17,404 nucleotides of DNA from JAZDLC01 sp043802345 (GTDB lineage Bacteria > Planctomycetota > B15-G4 > JADJEK01). The DNA lies in assembly GCA_043802345.1 (NCBI GenBank), contig JAZDLC010000350.1:1-17404 (forward strand), in the 5' to 3' direction. The stretch's first letter is position 1, and each line of letters starts with the position of its first letter. Of the stretch, positions 7,354 to 15,147 are shown one piece after another. A model generated the notes under the pieces. The model did no database searches. It worked only from the letters and a program-made list of their open reading frames with translations, and was not told the origin of the DNA. The translations under genes were made by a program, and so were the position numbers.

Positions 7354-8280
7354 CTACCGCTCGGGAGAGTCGTCCTGCTCCTCGCCGGCGTCGTCATCGC
7401 CCTCGGAGTCGCCCTCGGAATCGCCCTCGAGGTCGTCGTCGTCATCGAACTCGTCTTCATCATCGGAGTCGTCGTCGCACTCGAAGTCAGGATCGGACAT
7501 CATGTCGGCCAGGCCCACCGCGTCATGGACCGCCTCCACGATCTCCTCATCGTCCGACTCGAGCAGATGTGCGAGGGTTGCCCCGGCCTCCTCCGGCCGG
7601 ATGTTCGCCGCGGCCTCGATGGCGGCCAGCAACATATCCTTGTCCGTGTCGGATGACTCGACAAGATCAGCCACGTATGGCCAGGCCGCGTCGAGCTCCC
7701 AGCTGCCGGCGGCGCAGACCGCCTCATAGCGGAGATCCTCATCCTCACTCTCCAGCGCATCGATGATCTCATCGTCGAAGCCGTCGATCCAGCGCATCGC
7801 GAAGACCGCCGTCAGATTCCATTCCGGATCGTCGCTGGAGTGGGCCACCTGAACGGCTTCCCGGTGCCAGTCCTGCGGGGCGCGGACCGCCGCCTCCAGG
7901 ATTCGCCGTCGCACGACCTTCGGCACATCGGTATCCGAGAAGAGCTTCCTCAGAGATTCGCAGGTCTTGTGGAAGGTGAATTCGTTGATCAGCATGTCAT
8001 CCGGGTCGTCGAACCCATCGGTGTCACACTGCTCGAGGACCGGCCCCAGGGAGATTGCAGCCTTCCCGCGGAGTTCCTCTGACTCCTCGCTGTCATGGAG
8101 AAGAGACAGCAGGGCCTCGACAATCTGGTCATTCACAACCGAGTAGTCGCCGGCAAGCTGCGTGGCCAGCAGACGGTCCGATTCATCAGCATGCCGGTCA
8201 AGCGCGATTGCCAGCAAGAGATCGCAGGCGTTCTCCGGCCACTCCCACGGTTCCATTTCCTTCAGCGTCGTCAGGTCCAT
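7354..8280 (-). CDS. HEAT-repeat protein with strongly acidic C-terminal tail
   Basis: A predicted cytoplasmic, all-helical scaffold of 308 residues with no signal peptide or membrane segment. Helical pairs typical of HEAT repeats cover about 20-260, clearest at 155-175, 181-206, 213-240 and 243-260 (for example ALESEDEDLRYEAVCAAGSW and DDEEIVEAVHDAVGLADMM). Residues 262-308 are almost only Asp, Glu, Ser and Gly, with a tandem GDSE unit near 287-294. Such tails can bind basic partners, act as charge mimics or be disordered; no specific partner can be named. The start at 8280 has AAAGAG a few bases upstream. It lies downstream of the GIDE-LemA gene on the same strand with a 171-base gap, so cotranscription is possible but not shown. 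HEAT folding is inferred from helix periodicity. Confidence 0.75.
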   Translation of the reverse strand: MDLTTLKEMEPWEWPENACDLLLAIALDRHADESDRLLATQLAGDYSVVNDQIVEALLSLLHDSEESEELRGKAAISLGPVLEQCDTDGFDDPDDMLINEFTFHKTCESLRKLFSDTDVPKVVRRRILEAAVRAPQDWHREAVQVAHSSDDPEWNLTAVFAMRWIDGFDDEIIDALESEDEDLRYEAVCAAGSWELDAAWPYVADLVESSDTDKDMLLAAIEAAANIRPEEAGATLAHLLESDDEEIVEAVHDAVGLADMMSDPDFECDDDSDDEDEFDDDDDLEGDSEGDSEGDDDAGEEQDDSPER

Positions 8281-8451
8281 GACTCTTTCACAGCTCCCGT
8301 CGGTCGTTCGTCACTTGCACTCTTAGTCCTCTTCAGCCTTTCCCGCAAGCCAGAAGGCGGGCGGCGGACGGACACAATCCGGCGAGAACACGAAGCGGAT
8401 CCTGCCGCCCCCCCTTGTCAGTCGCCCGACACGGTGGCTCCTCCTGATGGA

Positions 8452-9774
8452 TCATTCGGCTCCTCGCATGTCCGGCACCCCGCTCTCGCCAGCCTGAACC
8501 TGAAACAGAGGCCACTCGGAGAAACCGCACGGCCGCGCCAGCAGGGCCCTGGGCATCTGGGAGACGAAGGTGTTGTACTCGTTGGCGCAGTCGTTGAAGA
8601 ACCCGCGGGCGTGGGCGATCTTCTCCTCCAGGGCGGTCAGTTCCCGGTGAAGCTTGAGGAAGACCTGGTTGCTCGAGAGCTCCGGATACTCCTCGCGCAC
8701 GGCGATCAGCCGCCGCACTTCACCCGAGAGCTCACCCTCGGCCATGATTTGCCGCCTCTCGTCGGCCCGCGCCAGCCCGCCGCGAAGCTCGGCCAGGCGC
8801 TGGAACAGACCGCGCTCGTGATCGGCCGCGCCTCTGATCACCTCCACCAGGCGCGGAATCAGATCATGCCGGTTCTTCAGGTCGACATCGATCTGCTTCC
8901 AGGCGGCACGGGTGCGGTTGCGGTACAACACCATCGTGTTGAAGGTGTGGAGCGTCCACAACAGGAGGAACAGCAGCAGTCCGAGTCCGCCCGCGAGCAG
9001 GGCCTGCGGCACGCTCCAGACTTCCCGGGCCGGAGACGGCAGTTCGAGACGCAGCGCGCCCGCGTAGAACAAGCCCGCCGAGCCGAGCAGCGCCAGCACG
9101 AGTCCCGCGATACGGAGCGCCTTCTCGGACCGCTCCGCGGACAGGAGGAACCGCTCGCGCGTCCTGGGCGTGACCAGCAACGGGATGCTCTGATACTGCT
9201 CCAGCCGCGCCCTGCCTTCACCCACGCTTCCGAGAGCGCTCACAACCGAAGGGTGCGGGAGGAAGCTGGCCGAGTGACGATACGAGGAGAGGAACTCCCG
9301 GTCCGGGCCGAGGCGCGGCAGATCGTGAAGCTCCGCCTCCCCCGCGTGAATCCGAATCGACAGTTCGCCCTGAACCAGCTCGAACTCGACCGTATCAGTC
9401 AGGTGCTCCCGCGTGACCCAACGCTTGCGCGTCTTCCGATCCCCGTTGGAGTCGGTATACGACTCGGTGACCTCCTCCTCGAGGCGGTAGTCGTACGCCA
9501 GGCAGGTATCCCCGAAATGCGGCACCGAGAGCGGGGTATCGCTGCGAGTCTCGCCGCGAAGCCATGCGTCGTCGCGGACGTTGACCAGGGCCAGCGGCAG
9601 GAGCGGGGCCTTCTGCCGGATCCAGTTCTCGTGGTCCTTCCTGCGGGCGAAGGCCAGCAGGGCCCAGGCCACGAGCAGCAGGACGCCCGCGACCACCCCG
9701 ATGGTCAGGGCCGGCCTGGAGAACGGATGTTCGAAACGCGCGCAGAGATGGAGCGCCTGCCAGCATTCAGCCAT
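8452..9774 (-). CDS. Membrane GIDE (MUL1-like)-LemA fusion protein
   Basis: A three-helix membrane protein joining two envelope-associated domains. Using numbering from an upstream ATG at 9810 (listed start is residue 13), hydrophobic helices lie at 36-54, 233-252 and 268-287. Between the first two, residues 60-225 resemble the GIDE/MUL1 domain of the mitochondrial E3 ligase family, with a TPLSVPHFGDTCLAYDYRLE segment. There is no RING finger, so ubiquitin-ligase activity is not implied. After the third helix, NTMVLYRNRTRAAWKQ (291-306) and DLKNRHDLIPRLVEVI (310-325) are the LemA signature, followed by a helical region to about 420. LemA function is poorly known. The ATG at 9774 is preferred because the upstream one overlaps the putative promoter of the divergent CAP gene, but neither has a strong ribosome site. 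The first 20 or so residues carry two cysteines. Confidence 0.85.
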   Translation of the reverse strand: MAECWQALHLCARFEHPFSRPALTIGVVAGVLLLVAWALLAFARRKDHENWIRQKAPLLPLALVNVRDDAWLRGETRSDTPLSVPHFGDTCLAYDYRLEEEVTESYTDSNGDRKTRKRWVTREHLTDTVEFELVQGELSIRIHAGEAELHDLPRLGPDREFLSSYRHSASFLPHPSVVSALGSVGEGRARLEQYQSIPLLVTPRTRERFLLSAERSEKALRIAGLVLALLGSAGLFYAGALRLELPSPAREVWSVPQALLAGGLGLLLFLLLWTLHTFNTMVLYRNRTRAAWKQIDVDLKNRHDLIPRLVEVIRGAADHERGLFQRLAELRGGLARADERRQIMAEGELSGEVRRLIAVREEYPELSSNQVFLKLHRELTALEEKIAHARGFFNDCANEYNTFVSQMPRALLARPCGFSEWPLFQVQAGESGVPDMRGAE

Positions 9775-9803
9775 GCGACGATCGTATCGCCGGCTCCACG
9801 AGC

Positions 9804-9830
9804 TTGCCATTCACAGCGGGCCTGTATGAT
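9804..9830 (+). promoter_or_regulatory. Possible sigma70-type promoter for the CAP-TPR-HEAT operon
   Basis: TTGCCA (9804-9809) and TATGAT (9825-9830) each match the consensus at five of six bases, with a shortish 15-base spacer. It lies 36 bases before the ATG at 9867, within the narrow divergent gap to the GIDE-LemA gene. Sigma preferences of this organism are unknown. Confidence 0.3.
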
Positions 9831-9866
9831 GGACTCGTACGACTTGCCGCTTGCCCGGGACCAGCC

Positions 9867-11636
9867 ATGATTCGGATACTCCTGGCACTGGGTCTCCTGC
9901 TATTCCCGGCCGGGCAGGATGCCGATCTGAAGCAACTCGTCCGGGACGCCCGGTCCAAGGATTCGTCCGTGCGGCTTCCGACCTTCACCGCGTTGATCGA
10001 GCTGGGACCGGAGGGAATCCGCCTGCTCGAGCCGATCCTCCGCGACGCGGAGGTTCGGGCCAGGAAGGAGTTCCGCTCGGCATTGAGTTCCCCGCGCGCC
10101 AGCGCCTTTCGAAAGTCACTGAAGAAGCAGCTCCAGGAGGCGCGCAGGGAGGCGCTGGAGATCATCGCCGATCGGAAGCTGTACCCCGACGACGCCCATG
10201 GCGCCGTGGGGCAGGCGGCGGTCGACTCCAAGGTCGCCCAGCTCCGCATGCTCTGGAACAGCCCCGGCCGGCTGTTTCTCGAGCGCATGCCGGAGCTGAA
10301 CGAGACGCTCTACTACATCAAGGAAGCGGCGCAGTACCTGAAGCGCGCGGGCCTCCAGCCCCACGTGTACGACGAGGATCTCGACGCGGCCTACAAGGAG
10401 CTGAACGAGGCCTTCTGTGGTCTGCCGATCATGTACTCTCCCAGCGAGCAGAAGCAGATCGAAGAGCTGCGCGAGTACAACGTGACATGCGCCTGCTCGG
10501 CGACCGACGAGGAGCGCCGGTTCTGCCGCATCCTGAACGATTACCGGATCATGCTGGGCCTCTGCTGCCTGGAACTGGACGACCGGTTGCTGCAGGCGGC
10601 GCGCAAGCACAGCCAGGAGATGCTCGAGCTGGACTACTTCGCCCACATCTCGCCGGTCAGCAAGAACCGCACGCCGGCCACGCGGGCCCAGCAGGAAGGG
10701 TACGGCGGCGGCGTGCTGGAGAACTGCGCCATCTCGGGAGATGCGCAGGATGCCTTCGACGGGTGGTACAACTCCTCCGGCCACCACCGCGGACTGGTCT
10801 CTTCCGGGGTCACGCAACTCGGAACGTCCCATGCGGTGACCGCTTCCGGCGGTCGCGGCCGGCAGTGGACCATGCTGGCCGGCTCGGCCAATTCGTTGCG
10901 CGGCAAGAGCAAGCGGGATGATCCGCGCCTGACCTACCTGGCGCGGGCAAAGACCCTCCAGACCGGCGACGCGGATACCCGCTATCTGCTGGCGCGCTAC
11001 TGCCAGAAACATGATCTTGCGGACGAGGCGCGGCAGCTCCTGGAAGAGGTCGTCGCCCTCGAGCCGGACCATCGCAAGGCCCACCTGCTGCTGGGGCACG
11101 TGAAGAGCGGCGATCGCTGGGTCACCGCCGAGGCGCTGCTGCTGGAGAAGCTCGACCTGCTGGGCGAGGAAGCCGTGCTGGGTGATCTGGCGGAGCAGCT
11201 CAAGGCCGAGGAGGCCGCCTCGAGGCTGGCGGCCGTGGAGGTTCTGAGGAAGATCCAGCATGCGAACGGCGGGATGTTGCTCATCTCGGCTCTCAAGGAC
11301 CAGGCTTCCGAGGTCCGCGCGGCGGCCTGCGCCGCGCTCGCCGACCGGCAGGAGGCCGGCGCGGTCGGCCCGCTGACAAGGACGCTGAAGGACACCAGCT
11401 TCTACGTGGCGCACAGCGCCGCGGCGGCGCTCTGGAAGCTCGGTGATCGGGCCGGCGTGCCGGTGCTGTTCGCAGGCCTGCGCAGCGGCGATCTGAACAC
11501 CCGGATCGACGCGCACCGCAAGGCGCGCAGTTGTTTCGGCGAGGATTTCGGTTACGCCTGGGACCTGCCCGCCGTGCGGCGAGCCCAGGTGGTCGACGAA
11601 TGGGAAGCCTGGGTCGCATCGAAGGACCCCTCCTGA
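9867..11636 (+). CDS. Secreted CAP/SCP-domain protein with TPR-like and HEAT-repeat C-terminus
   Basis: A 589-residue exported multidomain protein. Residues 1-17 are a signal peptide (MIRILLALGLLLFPAGQ before DAD). Residues 20-215 are helical and of unknown function. Residues 218-339 form a CAP (SCP/PR-1-like) domain. It has ILNDYR, KHSQEM (His248), FAHISP (His260), ENC (Glu285) and SGHHRGL (His306/307), matching the family's paired His and Glu cavity residues. Residues 364-411 look like a TPR pair ending in KSGDRWVT. Residues 449-554 contain HEAT repeats (EVRAAACAALADRQ, YVAHSAAAALWKLGDR). Bacterial CAP proteins are secreted and may bind sterols, lipids or proteins; the activity here is unknown. 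The ATG at 9867 was chosen because it opens a signal peptide; the frame also extends upstream to 9804. The phosphoesterase gene follows after 7 bases, so an operon is likely. Confidence 0.87.
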   Translation: MIRILLALGLLLFPAGQDADLKQLVRDARSKDSSVRLPTFTALIELGPEGIRLLEPILRDAEVRARKEFRSALSSPRASAFRKSLKKQLQEARREALEIIADRKLYPDDAHGAVGQAAVDSKVAQLRMLWNSPGRLFLERMPELNETLYYIKEAAQYLKRAGLQPHVYDEDLDAAYKELNEAFCGLPIMYSPSEQKQIEELREYNVTCACSATDEERRFCRILNDYRIMLGLCCLELDDRLLQAARKHSQEMLELDYFAHISPVSKNRTPATRAQQEGYGGGVLENCAISGDAQDAFDGWYNSSGHHRGLVSSGVTQLGTSHAVTASGGRGRQWTMLAGSANSLRGKSKRDDPRLTYLARAKTLQTGDADTRYLLARYCQKHDLADEARQLLEEVVALEPDHRKAHLLLGHVKSGDRWVTAEALLLEKLDLLGEEAVLGDLAEQLKAEEAASRLAAVEVLRKIQHANGGMLLISALKDQASEVRAAACAALADRQEAGAVGPLTRTLKDTSFYVAHSAAAALWKLGDRAGVPVLFAGLRSGDLNTRIDAHRKARSCFGEDFGYAWDLPAVRRAQVVDEWEAWVASKDPS

Positions 11637-11643
11637 AGGTGCC

Positions 11644-14055
11644 ATGAAAACGATGACTCTCCTCACTCTGCTGGCGGCGCTTGCTCCGCTCATCGCGGCT
11701 TGCGCCTCGGAGCCGGCCGCCTACCACGATCGCTTCCGTGAGCAGCCGAACCGCTCCTGGCCCGGGCCCGAGTGGTACGCCAACCGGGTGCAGGACTGGC
11801 GCCTCCAGGACGGACGTCTGGAGTGCCTGACCAATCAGGATCGTCTGGGCCTGCGCACGGTGCATCTACTCACGCGGCGTCCCCGGGCCGCGGGGGACGC
11901 ACCAGTGCATCTCGAGGTCCTGGTCGCGACCACCGAGCCAGGCAGCGCCTTCAGCGGGCCCGGCCTGGCCGGATTCCTGATCGGCGCCGGCAGCAACGAG
12001 ATCGACTACCGCCTGACGGCGCTCATCCAGCAGGCCCCGGCCGAAGGGGGCGGTCTGCTGGCGGTGGTCGACGGGTCGGGCCGGGTCCTGTTGCTCGACT
12101 TCTCGAAGCCGCAGGGGGAACAGGGCCACTGGTCGCTCGGCGGCAAGCTGGACCGCTCCGCCTTGCCGACACTCGCCGCGGGCGAGCCTCCGCAAGAGGC
12201 TCAGTCCGGCCCGATTCGACTCTGTCTGGACTTCACCGGAGCCGACAGAGGTCTCCTGGAGCTGGTCGCCAGTTCCGGCGGCAAGCCGATCAGCCGGCTG
12301 ACGCTGGGCGATTTCGAAAGAGAACGGCTTTCAGGAGGCCTGGCGCTGGTCTCCGATCTCGGACCGGAGGGGAGCCCCCACGGCTTCGCCTTCTCCGACG
12401 TATCCCTGACCGGCGCGGACGCCTATCCGGAGCGGGCCTTCGGGCCCATCCTCGGCGTCCAGTACACCGTGACGCGCCGGCCGGACGGCAGTCACCTGCT
12501 GAAGCTGAACGCCCAGGCTGCCGTGCTGGGTGGAGACGGCGACCGGGACGCACATCTGGAGTTGAGGCCGCGGGGCGGTTCCTGGCGTCGGGTGCAGACG
12601 TCAAGGGTGATGGACGACAGTTGCGTGGCCCGCTTCCGGATCGAGGAGTGGGACGCCGGCCGGCGCACCGACTTCCGGGTCGTGCTCGCCGGCAGCGAAT
12701 ACCCGGGCGTGATCCGCGCCGAACCCGAACCGGATCGCCCCCTGGTGCTGGCCAGCCTGGGCGGGATCAAGAACTACACCGGCGGCCTGAAGTGGACCCA
12801 TGACGGACTCTGGTTTCCCCATCAGGATGTGATGGCGCACATCCGAAAGCACGACCCGGACCTGCTCTTCTTCTCCGGCGACCAGATCTATGAGGGGGAT
12901 GTCAGTCCGCCCGACTTCTCTTCCGACCGGAACACGCTGCTCGACTACCACACCAAGTGGCAGCGCTTCCTGTGGGCCTTCGGCGAGCTGACCCGTGACC
13001 GTCCCGCGGTAACCGTGCCGGACGACCACGACGTCTTTCACGGCAATCTCTGGGGCGCGGGCGGCGTGCGGGCCATCGCCAGGGACGGACTCTCGGCCCA
13101 GGACGCGGGCGGGTACAAGCTCCCGGCCTGGCTCGTCAACGCCATCCATGAGACCCAGACGGGACACCTTCCCGATCCGGTCATTGCCGGACCGATCGGC
13201 CAGGGGATCTACCCGTACACGACCCGCCTGCTGTACGGCGGCCTCGATTGCGCGATCCTGTCGGATCGCATGTGGAAAGACTCCGCCAGCGTCCTCGTCA
13301 AGGACGGCCGGGTGGTCAACGGTTTCTTCCAGGAGGACGGCTTCGACCCCCGCAAGGCGGACGTGACAGGCGCCGAACTCCTCGGCCCGCAGCAGGAGGC
13401 GTTTCTGGGCGACTGGGCCGCTGACCGGGACGAACGGAGTTGGATGAAGCTGGTGCTGTCCCAGTCGCCGTTCACCTGCGTGCACACCCTGCCGGCGCCG
13501 GCCCGAACTGATCAGGTGGTGCCGAGTCTGAAGGTTCCGCACCCTGGCGAATACCCGGAGAGCGACGTGCCGGTGCTCGACGCCGACTCCAACGGCTGGC
13601 CCCAATCCGCCCGCAACCGCGCGCTGCAAGCGCTCCGGACCGCACGTGCGCTGCACCTCGCCGGAGACCAGCACCTCTCCACGGTGGTGCGGTACGGCAT
13701 CGACAAGTGGGGCGACGGCACCATCGTCTTCACCAGCCCGGCGGTCGGCAACACCTGGCCAAGGCGCTGGATGCCGGCGAAGCCGGGCGCGAACCAGGAA
13801 CCGGGAGCGCCCCGCTACACCGGCGACTACCTGGACGGCTTCATGAACCGGATCACGGTGCTGGCGGTGGCCAACCCGCTGGTCACCGGCCGGCAGCCGG
13901 CGAGGCTGCTCGACCGCTCGCCCGGATATGCCATCGTGCGCTTCGATCCGCAGGCGCGGCAATACACCCTGGAAGCCTGGCCCCGCTGGGCGGATCCGGC
14001 GCATCCGGAGCAGATGTTCCCGGGCTGGCCGATCACCTTCGACATGGAGCGGTGA
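11644..14055 (+). CDS. PhoD-like metallophosphoesterase lipoprotein
   Basis: Predicted lipid-anchored phosphoesterase of the PhoD-like (alkaline phosphatase D) group, 803 residues. The signal ends in the lipobox LIAAC, with Cys20 as the acylated residue. Residues 25-260 look like a beta-sandwich of the LamG/concanavalin type (HLEVLVATTEP, GLAGFLIGAGSNEIDYRL), which may bind carbohydrate or another surface ligand. A second beta domain follows at 270-360. The catalytic domain occupies about 365-800, with metal-binding motifs SGDQIYEGD (411-419), PDDHDVFHGN (459-468) and HLAGDQHLS (671-679). These match the GDxxY, DDHD and GDxH pattern of the superfamily. The substrate (phosphomonoester, phosphodiester or teichoic-like polymer) cannot be read from the sequence. 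AAGGTG lies 4 bases before the ATG. It is tightly spaced after the CAP gene and 30 bases before the ROK gene. Confidence 0.88.
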   Translation: MKTMTLLTLLAALAPLIAACASEPAAYHDRFREQPNRSWPGPEWYANRVQDWRLQDGRLECLTNQDRLGLRTVHLLTRRPRAAGDAPVHLEVLVATTEPGSAFSGPGLAGFLIGAGSNEIDYRLTALIQQAPAEGGGLLAVVDGSGRVLLLDFSKPQGEQGHWSLGGKLDRSALPTLAAGEPPQEAQSGPIRLCLDFTGADRGLLELVASSGGKPISRLTLGDFERERLSGGLALVSDLGPEGSPHGFAFSDVSLTGADAYPERAFGPILGVQYTVTRRPDGSHLLKLNAQAAVLGGDGDRDAHLELRPRGGSWRRVQTSRVMDDSCVARFRIEEWDAGRRTDFRVVLAGSEYPGVIRAEPEPDRPLVLASLGGIKNYTGGLKWTHDGLWFPHQDVMAHIRKHDPDLLFFSGDQIYEGDVSPPDFSSDRNTLLDYHTKWQRFLWAFGELTRDRPAVTVPDDHDVFHGNLWGAGGVRAIARDGLSAQDAGGYKLPAWLVNAIHETQTGHLPDPVIAGPIGQGIYPYTTRLLYGGLDCAILSDRMWKDSASVLVKDGRVVNGFFQEDGFDPRKADVTGAELLGPQQEAFLGDWAADRDERSWMKLVLSQSPFTCVHTLPAPARTDQVVPSLKVPHPGEYPESDVPVLDADSNGWPQSARNRALQALRTARALHLAGDQHLSTVVRYGIDKWGDGTIVFTSPAVGNTWPRRWMPAKPGANQEPGAPRYTGDYLDGFMNRITVLAVANPLVTGRQPARLLDRSPGYAIVRFDPQARQYTLEAWPRWADPAHPEQMFPGWPITFDMER

Positions 14056-14085
14056 ACCAGTCCCTGGCTGGTGGACAGCACGACC

Positions 14086-15012
14086 ATGTCACATTTCATC
14101 GGCATCGAGATCGGGGCCACGAAGCTGCAGGTCGTGCTCGGCGACGGGTATGCGCAAATACTGGAGCGGCGACGCATGGGCGTCGACCTCGCGCGTGGCG
14201 TCGACGGCATTCGCGAGCAGATCAAGGGCGCGGTCGCGGATCTGACCTCGCGCGCCAAGGCGGACGCCGTCGGCGTCGGTTTCGGCGGACCGATCGACAT
14301 CGACACCGGACGCATCGCCATGTCGTACCACGTCGACGGATGGCACGGATTCGAACTCCGCACCTGGCTCGCCGGGCTGACCGGGCTTGAGGTGGCGGTC
14401 GACAACGACACGAACGCCGGAGCGTTGGCCGAGGCCGTCCTGGGAGCCGGCCGTGAATTCCGGCTCGTGTTGTACACCAACCTCGGCAGCGGCATGGGCG
14501 GCGGCTTCGTGATCGACCGCCGGATCTACCACGGCGCGCGGCCTGGCGAGTGCGAGCTCGGCCTGATGCGGTACGACCTGAGCGGCAAGACCGTGGAGAG
14601 CCGCTGCAGCGGCTGGGCGATCGACGCCCGCGTGCGCGACCATGTCGCCGCCCACCCGGACGGCCTGCTCGCGGAACTGGTCGGCGACGCAACCTCCGGC
14701 GAGGCGCGGGCTCTCGGCCCGGCACTTGCCCGGCGCGACCCGGCCGCCGAGACGATGCTGGACGAGCTGACCACCGACCTGGCGTACGCGCTGTCCGCCG
14801 CGGCGCACCTCCTCAGTCCAGAAGTCATCATCATCGGCGGCGGCCTCTCGCTGCTCGGCGAACCGCTGCGGGCCGCTCTCGCAGGGAAGCTGCCCGGATT
14901 CATCACCGAGGCGTACAAGCCCGGCCCGAAGGTCCGCCTTTCGGCGCTCGGGGAGGATGTGGTGAGCAGGGGCGCCCTGCTGCTCGCCCGGCAATCCCAT
15001 CAAGCGCAGTGA
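14086..15012 (+). CDS. ROK-family sugar kinase-like protein
   Basis: A 308-residue cytoplasmic protein of the ROK family, which holds sugar kinases and sugar-responsive repressors. There is no N-terminal helix-turn-helix, so a kinase-type role is more likely than a repressor. The phosphate loop is IGIEIGATK (5-13), DNDTNAGALAEA (106-117) contains the expected catalytic Asp108, and GSGMGGGF (134-141) and IIIGGGLS (248-255) are typical ATPase-fold glycine segments. Two departures are visible: the loop starts with Glu8 where most ROK kinases have Asp, and the CxCGxxGCxE zinc motif is absent, its region reading ECELGLMRYD with a later RCSGWAID. The usual GH before the zinc motif is also missing. 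The substrate cannot be predicted. An in-frame GTG at 14071 would add five residues; the ATG is preferred because it starts the conserved core. It is probably in the same operon as the PhoD-like gene. Confidence 0.87.
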   Translation: MSHFIGIEIGATKLQVVLGDGYAQILERRRMGVDLARGVDGIREQIKGAVADLTSRAKADAVGVGFGGPIDIDTGRIAMSYHVDGWHGFELRTWLAGLTGLEVAVDNDTNAGALAEAVLGAGREFRLVLYTNLGSGMGGGFVIDRRIYHGARPGECELGLMRYDLSGKTVESRCSGWAIDARVRDHVAAHPDGLLAELVGDATSGEARALGPALARRDPAAETMLDELTTDLAYALSAAAHLLSPEVIIIGGGLSLLGEPLRAALAGKLPGFITEAYKPGPKVRLSALGEDVVSRGALLLARQSHQAQ

Positions 15013-15147
15013 ACCCACGGCACAGCGCTACCCCTTATCCCTTGATGTTCTCCGCGGGCGTGGGTGTACTGCACCGCGCGTTTCGTCCCACAGCAGGCGC
15101 TGGACGTTCGTCGACCTATCAACGGTGCGAAGTAGGAGAAACAACCC

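Noticed and set aside
7376..7495. Short repeated units (gtcgtcgtc, ctcggagtcgccctcgga) as a CRISPR or tandem-repeat locus
   Set aside because: They are codon-level repeats encoding the Asp/Glu/Ser/Gly tail of the HEAT protein, with no unique spacers.
8281..8451. Short stem (CCCGC/GCGGG) after the GIDE-LemA stop as a terminator
   Set aside because: Five base pairs with a 10-base loop and no U-run; too weak to call.
8095..9870. 591-codon plus-strand open frame opposite the HEAT and GIDE-LemA genes
   Set aside because: It crosses two well-supported minus-strand genes and their gap; no domain or signal sequence is visible.
10116..11693. 525-codon minus-strand open frame opposite the CAP-TPR-HEAT gene
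   Set aside because: Antisense shadow of a gene with CAP and HEAT motifs; no motif of its own.
12601..15018. Long minus-strand open frames opposite the PhoD-like and ROK genes
   Set aside because: Antisense shadows; the plus-strand frames hold metal-binding and ROK motifs.
15013..15065. Inverted repeat ACCCACG ... CGTGGGT after the ROK stop, as a terminator
   Set aside because: Arms are only 7 bases with a 39-base loop and no U-run follows, so there is no support for a terminator.
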